Of a DNA stretch of 64,000 nt, positions 52,791-61,785 are shown in pieces. This stretch comes from Wukongibacter sp050859025 (GTDB lineage: Bacteria; Bacillota; Clostridia; Peptostreptococcales; Caminicellaceae): assembly GCF_050859025.1 (NCBI RefSeq), contig NZ_CP138200.1, positions 6,324,001-6,388,000 on the forward strand, written 5' to 3'. Within the stretch, counting starts at the first letter, position 1; the number at the start of each line of letters is the position of its first letter. Under the pieces are notes generated by a model. That model saw nothing but the letters and a program-made list of their open reading frames with translations. It had not been told where the DNA came from and did no database searches. A program made the translations under genes and the position numbers.

Positions 52791-52802
52791 TACTATTTTT
52801 TA

Positions 52803-52906
52803 TATAGAGAGTTGCAATTGAATCTTAATTTATACATATTAAAATATCCGATGAAGCTTAGGATTTTTGATGTGTATAAATTAAAGTTTTAACTGGAATC
52901 TCTATA
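52803..52906. repeat. Family A palindromic repeat
   Basis: A full copy (TATAGAGAGTTGCAATTGAATC ... TTTTAACTGGAATCTCTATA) between the end of the 4-hydroxybutyrate dehydrogenase gene and the riboswitch. It could act as the transcript end of the upstream operon. Confidence 0.85.
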
Positions 52907-52967
52907 GTAAGACCATAAAGCTCTGTATTTAATTAATGTTGGGCAAAAAATATGAGTTTAATATTTT

Positions 52968-54092
52968 TTAGCTAAAATACAAATTTCTATATATACTTAA
53001 TATATCTTCCCTAGAAAGAGGTACATAGTTATTTGCCAATAATCTTTGCTGTTTTTCAATTACACTATCAGTAAATGCTTCAATTTCTTCTTCCTGCATT
53101 CCATATTCTTTTAGCGTAGGTTTAGTTAACATCTTATCTAAAATAATTTCCAAGGCCTCATAGACATCTGCCCTTTCATCTAGCTTTAATATACCTGCTA
53201 AAATTGCATTAATCTCTTTAATCTTTCCATCTGGATTTAATCTATTATATGCTTTGAATACTTCAGTAAGAAATTGATAGTTAGCCTCTCCGTGAGGAAC
53301 ATGATATTTCCCTCCTAATGGATAGGAAAGTGCATGTACTGCCCCTACACCTGTATTACCAAAGGCTATTCCTGCATAATTACTTGCAATTACAAAATCT
53401 TCAATTATTTCAAGCCTATATTCAGGACCCTTTTCTATTATTTCTAAATAGCCCTTAAGAATCATTTCAATAGCCTTTATACTATATAGCTCTGTATAGC
53501 AATTTGATTTAGGTGATACATAGGACTCAATAGCATGAATGAGAGCATCTACTGAACTGCATACAAAAAACTTGTAGGGTAATCCCTTTACAAGCTCTGG
53601 TATTAGTACCGCATAATCAGGATATAATTCATCAATGGCGAGCCCCATTTTAGTTTCCTTTTCTTTGATTTCAGCAATTGAGATATTTGTAACTTCACTT
53701 CCTGTTCCACATGTTGTAGGAACAACAATCAATTCCTTATCCTTTATAAACTCTATTCTCTTTTCAAACATATCTAAAGTATTTTTTCCGTCTTTAAAAA
53801 TTAATAGCTTAGCAATATCTATTACTGTTCCTCCGCCTATAGCAAAAACTCTTTTATATTGCTTGTCATATATATCTGCTATGATTGTATTTATCATCTC
53901 ATCAGAGGGTTCACCAGTACCATACTTTTCTTGTATTAAAACATCAGCATCCAGCTTTAAATCCTTCATAAATGGATCATAAAGAAATTGATGTGTTAAG
54001 ATCAAATCATTTTTACCAATATTAAAAGCTTCAGCAAAAGCTTTAAAATTATCAAACCTATAGAGCTGTGATTTTAGTTCAAAGAGCTTCAT
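52968..54092 (-). CDS. 4hbD: 4-hydroxybutyrate dehydrogenase
   Basis: An iron-containing (group III) alcohol dehydrogenase that interconverts succinate semialdehyde and 4-hydroxybutyrate. The 374 residues include the NAD-binding FAIGGGTVIDIAKLL and VPTTCGTGSEVTNISI and the metal-binding HAIESYVS...H-rich region (ALSYPLGGKYHVPHGEAN). Size and place between cat2 and sucD fit C. kluyveri 4HbD. The gap from cat2 is 14 bases. Confidence 0.92.
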   Translation of the reverse strand: MKLFELKSQLYRFDNFKAFAEAFNIGKNDLILTHQFLYDPFMKDLKLDADVLIQEKYGTGEPSDEMINTIIADIYDKQYKRVFAIGGGTVIDIAKLLIFKDGKNTLDMFEKRIEFIKDKELIVVPTTCGTGSEVTNISIAEIKEKETKMGLAIDELYPDYAVLIPELVKGLPYKFFVCSSVDALIHAIESYVSPKSNCYTELYSIKAIEMILKGYLEIIEKGPEYRLEIIEDFVIASNYAGIAFGNTGVGAVHALSYPLGGKYHVPHGEANYQFLTEVFKAYNRLNPDGKIKEINAILAGILKLDERADVYEALEIILDKMLTKPTLKEYGMQEEEIEAFTDSVIEKQQRLLANNYVPLSREDILSIYRNLYFS

Positions 54093-54106
54093 TGCAACCT
54101 TCCTTT

Positions 54107-55411
54107 CTATTGATATTTACAATTATACCTCTTTTCCCATTCTTTTCTCAACATAGTTCTAAAATCTGGATGGGCTATCTCAATTAACGCTTTACCTCTA
54201 TCCTTTAAGGTTTTCCCTCTTAACTCCGCAATACCGTATTCTGTAACTATATAATTCACATCATTACGTGATGTTGTTACCGCAGAGCCCTCATCTAAGA
54301 ATGGTACTATACGGGAAACCTTCCCTTTAGCCGCTGTTGACGGCATAGCAATAATAGATTTACCATCCTCAGCCATACTTGCACCGCGAACATAATCAAC
54401 CTGTCCTCCTACACCACTAAATTGTCTGAGTCCAATGCTTTCTGATGCTACCTGTCCCATTAAATCAACTTGAATGCAAGAATTAATAGAAACCATCTTG
54501 TGATTTTGCATAATCACACAGGGATTATTTACATAGTCTACCGGATACATTTCAACCGATGGATTATTGTTAACAAAATCATAGAGCCTTTTTGTGCCCA
54601 TTAAAAAGGTCGCCACCATTTTTCCTCTATGCAAGGTTTTCTTTTTATTTGTAATAACTCCTGCTTCCACTAATTCAACTACACCATCAGAAAACATCTC
54701 TGAATGAATTCCTAAATCTTTTTTATCCTTTAAGAATAGGAGTACCGCATCTGGTATAGCTCCAATCCCTAATTGTAACGTTGAACCATCTTCAATTAGC
54801 TTAGCACAATTTTCTCCAATCGCCCTCTCCATTTCACCAATTTGGGGGGGCTGAAGCTCTATTATTGGATAAGATGTCTCAACAATATAGTCAATTTCAG
54901 ATATATGAATAAAGGAATTTCCCATTGTTCTTGGCATTTGATCGTTTACCTCTGCAATAGTCAGCTTTGCACATTCTGCTGCTGGTTTTGTATAGTCAAC
55001 GGAAAGACCAAAACTACAATATCCATGTTCATCGGGACGACTTACTTGAACTAACGCTACATCCACTGGCAAATACCCTTCTTTAAAAAGTCTTGGAACC
55101 TCAGTAAAAAAGCAAGGTGTATAATCTGCCCTTCTTTCATTTACTGCCTTTCTTGTAGTTCCTCCTACGAATAAAGCATTATGTCTAAAATGGGGGGCCA
55201 TTTCCGGCTTAGTGTATTCACTTTTTCCCATAGCTACCATATGAACAATCTCTACATCCTTATATTGTTCTCTATTTTTTACCATTTCATCTATTAGTAT
55301 CAATGGCTCACTCATAGCATGACCAGTAACTACTCTATCTCCAGATTTAATCTTATTTACAGCTTCCTTTGCTGATACTAATCTATTCTCATAGATTTTT
55401 CGCCAACTCAT
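54107..55411 (-). CDS. cat2: 4-hydroxybutyrate CoA-transferase
   Basis: Transfers CoA from acetyl- or butyryl-CoA to 4-hydroxybutyrate. The 434 residues start MSWRKIYENRLVSAKEAV, which aligns with the usual start of the family; an upstream TTG would add three residues. Features: AMSEPLILIDEM, FGLSVDYTKPAA, the GIGAIPDAVLLFL nucleotide region, a Glu in FSDGVVELVEAG (candidate thioester-forming residue by family) and GVGGQVDYVRGA. It follows the NifU-like gene directly. Confidence 0.9.
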   Translation of the reverse strand: MSWRKIYENRLVSAKEAVNKIKSGDRVVTGHAMSEPLILIDEMVKNREQYKDVEIVHMVAMGKSEYTKPEMAPHFRHNALFVGGTTRKAVNERRADYTPCFFTEVPRLFKEGYLPVDVALVQVSRPDEHGYCSFGLSVDYTKPAAECAKLTIAEVNDQMPRTMGNSFIHISEIDYIVETSYPIIELQPPQIGEMERAIGENCAKLIEDGSTLQLGIGAIPDAVLLFLKDKKDLGIHSEMFSDGVVELVEAGVITNKKKTLHRGKMVATFLMGTKRLYDFVNNNPSVEMYPVDYVNNPCVIMQNHKMVSINSCIQVDLMGQVASESIGLRQFSGVGGQVDYVRGASMAEDGKSIIAMPSTAAKGKVSRIVPFLDEGSAVTTSRNDVNYIVTEYGIAELRGKTLKDRGKALIEIAHPDFRTMLRKEWEKRYNCKYQ

Positions 55412-55416
55412 AGGTA

Positions 55417-55698
55417 TCAATCAACCTTTCTATTTAAGATCTTTCTTGCCATATCTAAGAGTTCTTGGCTTACCTCATTTACCAAAACAACTTTTTCTAT
55501 TTCAGGAATTTCTTCTTTAAGCGAAGCTTCTACTATATCTTCAATTGTAAATTGTGCTGAGGGACATCCACTACAAGCACCCAAAAGCTTTACTTCAACA
55601 ACATTATTTTCTACTTTAATTAATTTGATATCTCCATAGTGGTCTAATAGCTTTGGTCTTACCTTTTCTTTTAATACCTTCTCTACCTGATTAAACAT
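55417..55698 (-). CDS. NifU C-terminal domain Fe-S scaffold protein
   Basis: A 93-residue Nfu-type protein with the scaffold motif GACSGCPSA (CxxC) that holds a transient Fe-S cluster. I prefer the ATG at 55698 (MFNQVEKVLKEKVRPKLLDH), which has GGAGTG at five to six bases; the longer frame to 55767 adds 23 residues without a site. It lies between the dehydratase and the transferase, so it probably loads the [4Fe-4S] cluster of AbfD; this is inferred from gene order. Confidence 0.85.
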   Translation of the reverse strand: MFNQVEKVLKEKVRPKLLDHYGDIKLIKVENNVVEVKLLGACSGCPSAQFTIEDIVEASLKEEIPEIEKVVLVNEVSQELLDMARKILNRKVD

Positions 55699-55817
55699 TA
55701 AATCACTCCAATTCATTGGGAGTGTCTCAGATATATTTAAAATTTTATTGATTCTGAAACACCCCATAGGTTAAGCTAAAGACACGCCTTTATGATACAA
55801 CACTTATTTATCATAAA

Positions 55818-57311
55818 CTATTTTATAGTCGCAGCTGCTTGCCTTTCTGATATTGAAGCTTCATCAACTTTGGCTATTCTTTTAGCTAAATCCTTCTTAA
55901 ACTCGAGATTTCCTTGTCTTGCTATCATGATTCTTTGTGCCTGTGGAGAACCTGCTCCATGCATTGATTCTGTACGATATCCAACAGCTGCAGTTCCTAA
56001 TGTCAGATTTTCTATTAATCGAAGAACTCTCATACGATGTTCAGTTGGAACATTATCTATACCTTTAAAGTATTTTTCACAATAAGGCCCAATTACAGGA
56101 TGTTTAAAATCCTTTTGTGAAGGCATTGTTACCATTAGTCCACCTGCAATATCCTCTGCTAATCTGGCTATTTCATAAGGGAAACGTGTAACGTTTTGCT
56201 TACAAATGTTTGCTAATAATAAGTCTATTTGATAGTTACCTGCATCAGTGGCATAACCTTCTGACGAACAGGCGATACCACAGCAATATAATGTTTCATT
56301 TAAGTGAGTCATTTCTATTAACTTATCTTTTACATGGGAGGCCTTTGCCGCTCCATTGTATTCGGCTGCAAGAGCTGCAGCTCCTATAAGTACATCACCA
56401 ACACCTACTTTACAGCCTCCATAGCTTTGACGATGGTATCCTGCAAACCTTTCAACAAGCATGCCTGCAAACTCAACCTCACCATTTAAGAATATTCTTT
56501 CATTTGGAACAAATACATCATCAAAAACGACTAAAGCTTCATGTCCGCCAAATTCCGTATTTCCTAAATCAATATCTACATCTTCCTCTAGCTTTCTTGT
56601 ATCACAAGACTGACGTCCATAGATCATAAAAATCCCTTCTGCATCAGTTGGAACAGCAAAGGATACGGCATAATCCTCATCACCTGGTTTCATTGCTATT
56701 GTAGGCATGATTAAATGTTCGTGTGAGTTAACTGCACCGGTTTGATGAGCTTTAGCACCTCTTACCACAATACCATCTGGTCTTCTTTCTACAACGCGTA
56801 AAAACAAATCAGGATCTTCCTGTTTACTAGGAGATAGTCCTCTATTTCCTTTAGGGTCTGTCATTGCTCCGTCAACAGTAAGATCATTCTTTTGCACATA
56901 TTCCATGTATTTCTTGAAGTTTTCATGATAGTTTTTTCCGTAAGCCTTATCTATTTCATAGGTTGTACTGTAGACAGCATTAAATGCATCCATTCCAACA
57001 CAGCGTTGGAAGCATGCTGCAGTTTTTTGACCTAATAATCTTTGCATTTTTACTTTTTTTACAAGATCCTCAGGATTTTGGTGAAGATGACAGAAACGGT
57101 TTACTTTTTCTCCTGTAAGATGAGAAGTAGCTGTCATTAAATCCTCACACTCTGGATCATGAGCCAATTCGTAGGTCATTGCCACTGAGTTTAGTGACGG
57201 GCGAATAATTGGATGATCATGGGGATTTTCAAGTAATTCACCAAACAAATAAACCTTAATATCTAACTTTTTAATACTTTCAATATACTGCTCCTTTGTC
57301 ATTAAAGCCAT
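55818..57311 (-). CDS. abfD: 4-hydroxybutyryl-CoA dehydratase / vinylacetyl-CoA isomerase
   Basis: A FAD- and [4Fe-4S]-dependent enzyme that dehydrates 4-hydroxybutyryl-CoA to crotonyl-CoA by a ketyl-radical mechanism. The 497 residues align with C. aminobutyricum AbfD throughout. The cluster ligands known for the family are visible: two Cys in CFQRCVGMDAFNA (about 99 and 103) and the His and Cys in HLNETLYCCGIACSSEGY. The substrate lid region VRGAKAHQTGAVNSHEHLIM is intact. First gene of the sigma-54 operon; ribosome-binding site AAAGGAAG. Confidence 0.97.
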   Translation of the reverse strand: MALMTKEQYIESIKKLDIKVYLFGELLENPHDHPIIRPSLNSVAMTYELAHDPECEDLMTATSHLTGEKVNRFCHLHQNPEDLVKKVKMQRLLGQKTAACFQRCVGMDAFNAVYSTTYEIDKAYGKNYHENFKKYMEYVQKNDLTVDGAMTDPKGNRGLSPSKQEDPDLFLRVVERRPDGIVVRGAKAHQTGAVNSHEHLIMPTIAMKPGDEDYAVSFAVPTDAEGIFMIYGRQSCDTRKLEEDVDIDLGNTEFGGHEALVVFDDVFVPNERIFLNGEVEFAGMLVERFAGYHRQSYGGCKVGVGDVLIGAAALAAEYNGAAKASHVKDKLIEMTHLNETLYCCGIACSSEGYATDAGNYQIDLLLANICKQNVTRFPYEIARLAEDIAGGLMVTMPSQKDFKHPVIGPYCEKYFKGIDNVPTEHRMRVLRLIENLTLGTAAVGYRTESMHGAGSPQAQRIMIARQGNLEFKKDLAKRIAKVDEASISERQAAATIK

Positions 57312-57362
57312 TTAAATCATCTTCCTTTCCCTTTTTACTTTATTCTAAAATAAATAATGAAC

Positions 57363-57466
57363 TATAGAAATCGCAATAAATCTTTTACATTTTGATTCCT
57401 TGAAAAGCCTTGAAACGTTGGCTATTCAAAAAATCAAAATGTAGATTTATAAGTGCGTTCTATATA
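57363..57466. repeat. Family B palindromic repeat inside the abfD leader
   Basis: A full copy (TATAGAAATCGCAATAAATC ... AAGTGCGTTCTATATA). It lies between the sigma-54 promoter (57488-57503) and the abfD start (57311), so almost the whole untranslated leader is repeat-derived. Confidence 0.85.
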
Positions 57467-57487
57467 GTATACTCATTCAAATACATA

Positions 57488-57503
57488 AGCAATTTTTATG
57501 CCA
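57488..57503 (-). promoter_or_regulatory. Sigma-54 promoter of the 4-hydroxybutyrate operon
   Basis: On the minus strand TGGCATAAAAATTGCT matches the -24/-12 consensus TGGCAYRNNNNTTGCW at every position. The predicted start is near 57477, about 165 bases upstream of abfD. The sigma-54 activator gene lies 250 bases further upstream. Confidence 0.85.
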
Positions 57504-57650
57504 GTTTTACAATCTCTTCATGTCAGAAAAGAAATTACTTATCTACACCGCTTTCTATTGCTTCTATTTAACACTTTCCATTCATACAATACTTTCTTTT
57601 CTTATTATAATAATTCACTTTATTCCACATTACAAAAATAAAAAAAAGCA

Positions 57651-57676
57651 AATTCGTTGCAAATCTACAACAAATT
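57651..57676. promoter_or_regulatory. Candidate activator-binding site (UAS)
   Basis: A 26-base dyad AATTcGTTG-N8-CAACaAATT about 150 bases upstream of the -24 element. That is the usual distance for an enhancer site of a sigma-54 activator with a Fis-type HTH. The rest of the 57.5-57.75 kb interval is A/T-rich without a gene. Confidence 0.5.
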
Positions 57677-57753
57677 CACTCTTTTTATTTTATACATCCT
57701 ATTTATAACTCTCTTAATATGAACTTTTGCTTATATTATAATGATTGTTGCAT

Positions 57754-59868
57754 TTATACATCAAAATTGTAATTTTGCAACTTATTCATCCCTTCATACT
57801 TTTTCCTTTTTCTTACAAAAGTAGAAGCATCTATTCCTAGGGATTTTGCTGCTGCTCTTACATTCCCATGATTTTCATATGCCTTACTAATTAATCTGTT
57901 CTCTAATTGAGCCACCATGTCTTTTAAAGACCTATCGCCGGCCTCAATATCCAATGCTTCTTCTTTCTTATTACCGTCAATTATTTTAGACAAATCATAG
58001 CTGGTTATATTGTTATTATTGCTTATAACAATGGCTCGTTCTACTATATTCTTCAACTCTCTAATATTTCCAGGCCAATAGTAGTCATATAAATAATCCA
58101 AGGCATCTCCCGAAAAGGACTTATTCCAGCTATATTTCTGATTAAATTGCAATAGAAAATACCTGACTAAGGGTATTATATCCTGCCTCCGTTCTCTTAG
58201 TGGTGGTATTAATAAGGGCACAACATTTAACCGATAATAAAGGTCCTCTCTAAAAAGCTTTTTCTTTACCATCTCTTCCAAATTACGATTTGTAGCAGCC
58301 AGAATACGAACATCAATTTTTACAGGCTTTACTCCTCCTACTCTTGTAATTTCTCCATCTTGTAGGGTTCTAAGTAGCTTAACCTGCATATCTAAGCATA
58401 ATTCTCCTACTTCATCTAAGAAAAATGTTCCTCCATCTGCTACCTCTAACAATCCTACCTTTCCTTCTTTATTTGCACCCGTAAATGCACCCTTCTCATA
58501 GCCAAATAGCTCTGACTCAATTAGATTTTCTGGAATTGCACCACAATTTACTTTAATAAATGACTTATTGTTTCTCTTACTATTTTTATGTATAAATTTA
58601 GCTACTTCTTCTTTTCCAACCCCAGTCTCTCCAAGCAAAAGTACAGTAGTATCTAGCTTTGCAACACGCTTTCCAATTCTTAGTATCTTCAGCATACTCT
58701 CATCTTCCGATACAATATCTAATTCCCTTAAATTTTGCATCCTCATTTCTTCAATTTCCGAATAATATTTTTGTGTTAATTCTCTATTTGCTCTTAACTG
58801 TTCTCTTAATTTAGAGAGTTCGGTAATATCCCTTACATTGGTTACTACCATCATTATTTCCCCCTTTTCACAGAAAATAGGGGTACTGGTTACCAGTGCA
58901 TTTTTTCCAGTACGAAATTTTTGCTGAATCGTTGTTGTTTTTCTATTCTTAAGTACCATTAATGTAGCAGACTCTGAAATACAGCCTTCTTTCTCTAAGT
59001 CTCTCATATTCTTACCTAGCATTTCTTCTATTTTCACACCAGTAATTCTTTCATAGGATCTATTAATCCTTAAGGTATTAGCTTTTCCATCGGTAATATA
59101 TATTCCATCATAGGAAGATTCAATTACTGCATCCAATTTTTTTGTTAGACGTTCAGCAATATTCAGCTCTTCTATTATACTCTCAAGTTCAGAACCATCC
59201 TTAAATACAATTATTCCACCAGAAATTTGTCTATCATTAAACAGGGGAATTCGGTCACATATAAGGATTTTATCTTTAAATTTTATCTTTTCCGTAATTA
59301 TTCTACGACCACTTTGAATAATCTCGTGCAATTTTAATTCAGGAAGAATATGTTGTATATTAAGTCCTATTATCTTATCTCTATTTAGATTTAAAATTCT
59401 CATAGCAGAAGGATTACAGTTAGTAATAATTGCTTCTTTATCTATAATGATAATCCCATTATTTGTTGATTCTAAAATAATTTTCAATTCATTTGCTTCT
59501 CTTGATTCTCTTTGAAAAAGTTCATTAGTCAAATCCATATGGGTAAGCATTCCTACTAGTTTATCTTCATTATCAACAACGGGTAAACATCTTACATTAA
59601 GATTCCATGCGTCTAATATATTAGTATTCTGATTAATAGTCTGGACATTTTTAGAGGAAATTTTGTCTATTGTAGCATTTAAAGGTATGCCGTCAATAAA
59701 AGCTTTGATTAAATCATTTTTAGTAATAATATTAATTATCTTACCATCTTCATCAACTACTGGAGCTACATCAATATCATGGTTTATTAGGAGCTCTGCA
59801 CCATGACTTAACTCTTCTTTGTTTTTTAATATTATACTATCCTGTGTCATCAGTTCCTTTACTTTCAT
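57754..59868 (-). CDS. Sigma-54-dependent activator with CBS and PAS domains
   Basis: A 704-residue enhancer-binding protein. Domains in order: a CBS pair (about 5-120; adenosyl-ligand sensing), PAS1 (about 128-235), PAS2 (about 245-355), AAA+ (about 395-625) with Walker A GETGVGKEE, the sigma-54 contact loop GAFTGA and Walker B-type GGTFFLDEVGEL, and a C-terminal Fis-type HTH (about 655-698; RAAAKSLGIDASTFVRKRKK). It probably controls the operon whose -24/-12 promoter lies 250 bases downstream. No receiver or GAF domain, so sensing is by CBS/PAS. Confidence 0.93.
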   Translation of the reverse strand: MKVKELMTQDSIILKNKEELSHGAELLINHDIDVAPVVDEDGKIINIITKNDLIKAFIDGIPLNATIDKISSKNVQTINQNTNILDAWNLNVRCLPVVDNEDKLVGMLTHMDLTNELFQRESREANELKIILESTNNGIIIIDKEAIITNCNPSAMRILNLNRDKIIGLNIQHILPELKLHEIIQSGRRIITEKIKFKDKILICDRIPLFNDRQISGGIIVFKDGSELESIIEELNIAERLTKKLDAVIESSYDGIYITDGKANTLRINRSYERITGVKIEEMLGKNMRDLEKEGCISESATLMVLKNRKTTTIQQKFRTGKNALVTSTPIFCEKGEIMMVVTNVRDITELSKLREQLRANRELTQKYYSEIEEMRMQNLRELDIVSEDESMLKILRIGKRVAKLDTTVLLLGETGVGKEEVAKFIHKNSKRNNKSFIKVNCGAIPENLIESELFGYEKGAFTGANKEGKVGLLEVADGGTFFLDEVGELCLDMQVKLLRTLQDGEITRVGGVKPVKIDVRILAATNRNLEEMVKKKLFREDLYYRLNVVPLLIPPLRERRQDIIPLVRYFLLQFNQKYSWNKSFSGDALDYLYDYYWPGNIRELKNIVERAIVISNNNNITSYDLSKIIDGNKKEEALDIEAGDRSLKDMVAQLENRLISKAYENHGNVRAAAKSLGIDASTFVRKRKKYEGMNKLQNYNFDV

Positions 59869-59960
59869 TTTTTCCTCCTTTACATGGTTTCCTTTATAAG
59901 CTAATAGGTTTGAAAATTATTTTACCATTAATGATTGTAAAGCTTTGAATCTATTAACCT

Positions 59961-61025
59961 TTACTTACTACAACTCTTTATCACATTTATTACCTCATCA
60001 ATACCATTACCTGCCTTATTAGAACTCATAGTACTGATATAGTCTTGTCTTCCTTCATATACCTTGTCTATACCTCTTAAAATAGTTTCCTTATCTAATT
60101 CTTCCTCCATTATAACGTAGCTCAAACCTTGCTTTTTAAAGGACTGGGCATTTAATATTTGGTCTCCCCGGCTTGCTTTTTTAGATAGTGGGATTAATAT
60201 GTTTGGCTTTCTCAGGGCAAGTATTTCATAAAGAGCCGTTGCTCCTGCTCTAGAAATAATTAAATCAGCCATGACAAATAGATCTGGCAGCTCTTCTCCA
60301 ACATACTCAAATTGTTTATATCCCTTTATTCCTTTATAATTCTTATCTATATTTCCCTTTCCACATATATGACAAACTTGAAACCTATTCAATATTGATT
60401 TGAGAGCTCCTCTAATCGTCTTATTTATCACCTGTGAGCCTAGACTTCCTCCTATAATCAGGATAATAGGCTTATCCTCGGTAAATCCACAGATTCTTTT
60501 CCCTGCTGTTTTTTTCCCAGCAAACAAGCTTTCACGAACGGGGATACCGGTGAGTACACTCTTTTCCCCGGAAATATATTTTTTGGTTTCTGGAAAGGTA
60601 TAGCATATACTTTTAGCAAAGGGAAGTGCTATCTTATTTGCCAATCCCGGAGTCATATCCGATTCATGGATTACTATAGGGATTCTATTCATCCAAGCTG
60701 CCCATACAACTGGAGAAGAAACAAATCCACCTTTACTAAAAACAATATTAGGCTTTAGCTTATTCATTATAGCAAGAGATTGCATAAAGCCCTGAGTAAT
60801 CTTAAAGGTATCCGTAAAATTTTTCATATCAAAATATCTTCTAAGCTTTCCAGCTTTCACTATATGATAGGGTATACCTTCTCTTTCAATTAGTTTTCTT
60901 TCTATACCTGTTTCCGTACCTATATAGTGTATATCATATCCTAAATCCTTTAACCTTGGGATAAGGGCAATATTTGGAGTTACGTGGCCTGCTGTTCCTC
61001 CGCCAGTCAGTACAATACGTTTCAT
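59961..61025 (-). CDS. murG: MurG-like UDP-GlcNAc transferase
   Basis: Adds GlcNAc to lipid I to make lipid II. The start at 61025 (MKRIVLTGGGTAGHVTPNIA) has GAGGTG eight bases upstream, giving 354 residues. MurG motifs: GGTAGHVTPNIAL, VIHESDMTPGLANKIALPFA, ILIIGGSLGSQVINKTI and ISRAGATALYEILAL. It is isolated from other mur/fts genes, so it may be a second MurG of the MurG/YcgG type. Confidence 0.88.
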   Translation of the reverse strand: MKRIVLTGGGTAGHVTPNIALIPRLKDLGYDIHYIGTETGIERKLIEREGIPYHIVKAGKLRRYFDMKNFTDTFKITQGFMQSLAIMNKLKPNIVFSKGGFVSSPVVWAAWMNRIPIVIHESDMTPGLANKIALPFAKSICYTFPETKKYISGEKSVLTGIPVRESLFAGKKTAGKRICGFTEDKPIILIIGGSLGSQVINKTIRGALKSILNRFQVCHICGKGNIDKNYKGIKGYKQFEYVGEELPDLFVMADLIISRAGATALYEILALRKPNILIPLSKKASRGDQILNAQSFKKQGLSYVIMEEELDKETILRGIDKVYEGRQDYISTMSSNKAGNGIDEVINVIKSCSK

Positions 61026-61184
61026 AAAATAACACCTCATCTATCCTACTTTTATAATTCCTTGTCCTGTATTAATTTTTATTATAAACGTAATTATTCC
61101 TCAATATAAATTATATTATATAAAAATGCTATTTGTTACTCAAACCCATATTAAGTCTGGATTAAAGCTTGTTTTACTTTAGAT

Positions 61185-61403
61185 TTAATCCAATTGGCTA
61201 AATCTATTAATGATTTCACCATCAATTTCTACAGTATCCTCAAACATATCTCTTGGTCTAGCCCATACTTTATTACTTTCTATTTCTTTATATATAACTA
61301 AAATTTCTTCCGTTTCTGTGTGAGTAGCAATATTTGTAACCTTATATATGCCACCCTTATAATGCTTATATTCTTTCCCAATTATAGCTTTGGTCTCGAT
61401 CAA
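61185..61403 (-). CDS. DUF1653 small protein
   Basis: A 72-residue DUF1653 protein with the family layout: GKEYKHYKGGIYKVTNIATH, LVIYKEIESNKVWARPRDMF and a C-terminal D-G-E..RF. A beta-barrel fold is likely (SH3-like). The function is unknown. Ribosome-binding site GGAGG. Confidence 0.85.
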   Translation of the reverse strand: MIETKAIIGKEYKHYKGGIYKVTNIATHTETEEILVIYKEIESNKVWARPRDMFEDTVEIDGEIINRFSQLD

Positions 61404-61785
61404 TCTGGCTCCTCCTTAATTATATTACATTTAATATTATAGAATATTAATTTAACTTAATCTAGTTTGTTAACTTCCCTATAAAACACCTATAAATCTA
61501 CTTTTTGATTGCTCAAATAAATAATAGTAATGCTACATTATTTCTCTATAGACTCTACTTTCCCTTTAATTTTGTACTATTTTAATAAATTGCATAATTA
61601 GCATTTTAAATAATTAAATTAAGGATTATACCTGCTTATTCAATTACCTTATTTAAATTTTTTATTAAATTCAATAAATATTTGTTGAAAATCAGTCACA
61701 AAATTTGGACAGCTGAATATGATGTTATTGGAAATAAGGAGAAACATTTATTCCTATTTCTAAAATATAAGAAGGAGTAGATTTT
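61404..61785. other. Intergenic region with weak repeat B remnant
   Basis: A possible degenerate family B fragment at about 61478-61550 (TATAAAACACCTATAAATCTAC, CTTTTTGATTG). The rest is A/T-rich; a promoter for the SPOCS-like gene must lie before its AAGGAG site, but I cannot single one out. Confidence 0.35.

Noticed and set aside
57520..57708. A 62-residue plus-strand ORF upstream of abfD
   Set aside because: It lies in the sigma-54 control region, is composed of A/T-driven Ile/Phe/Lys codons and has no ribosome-binding site.
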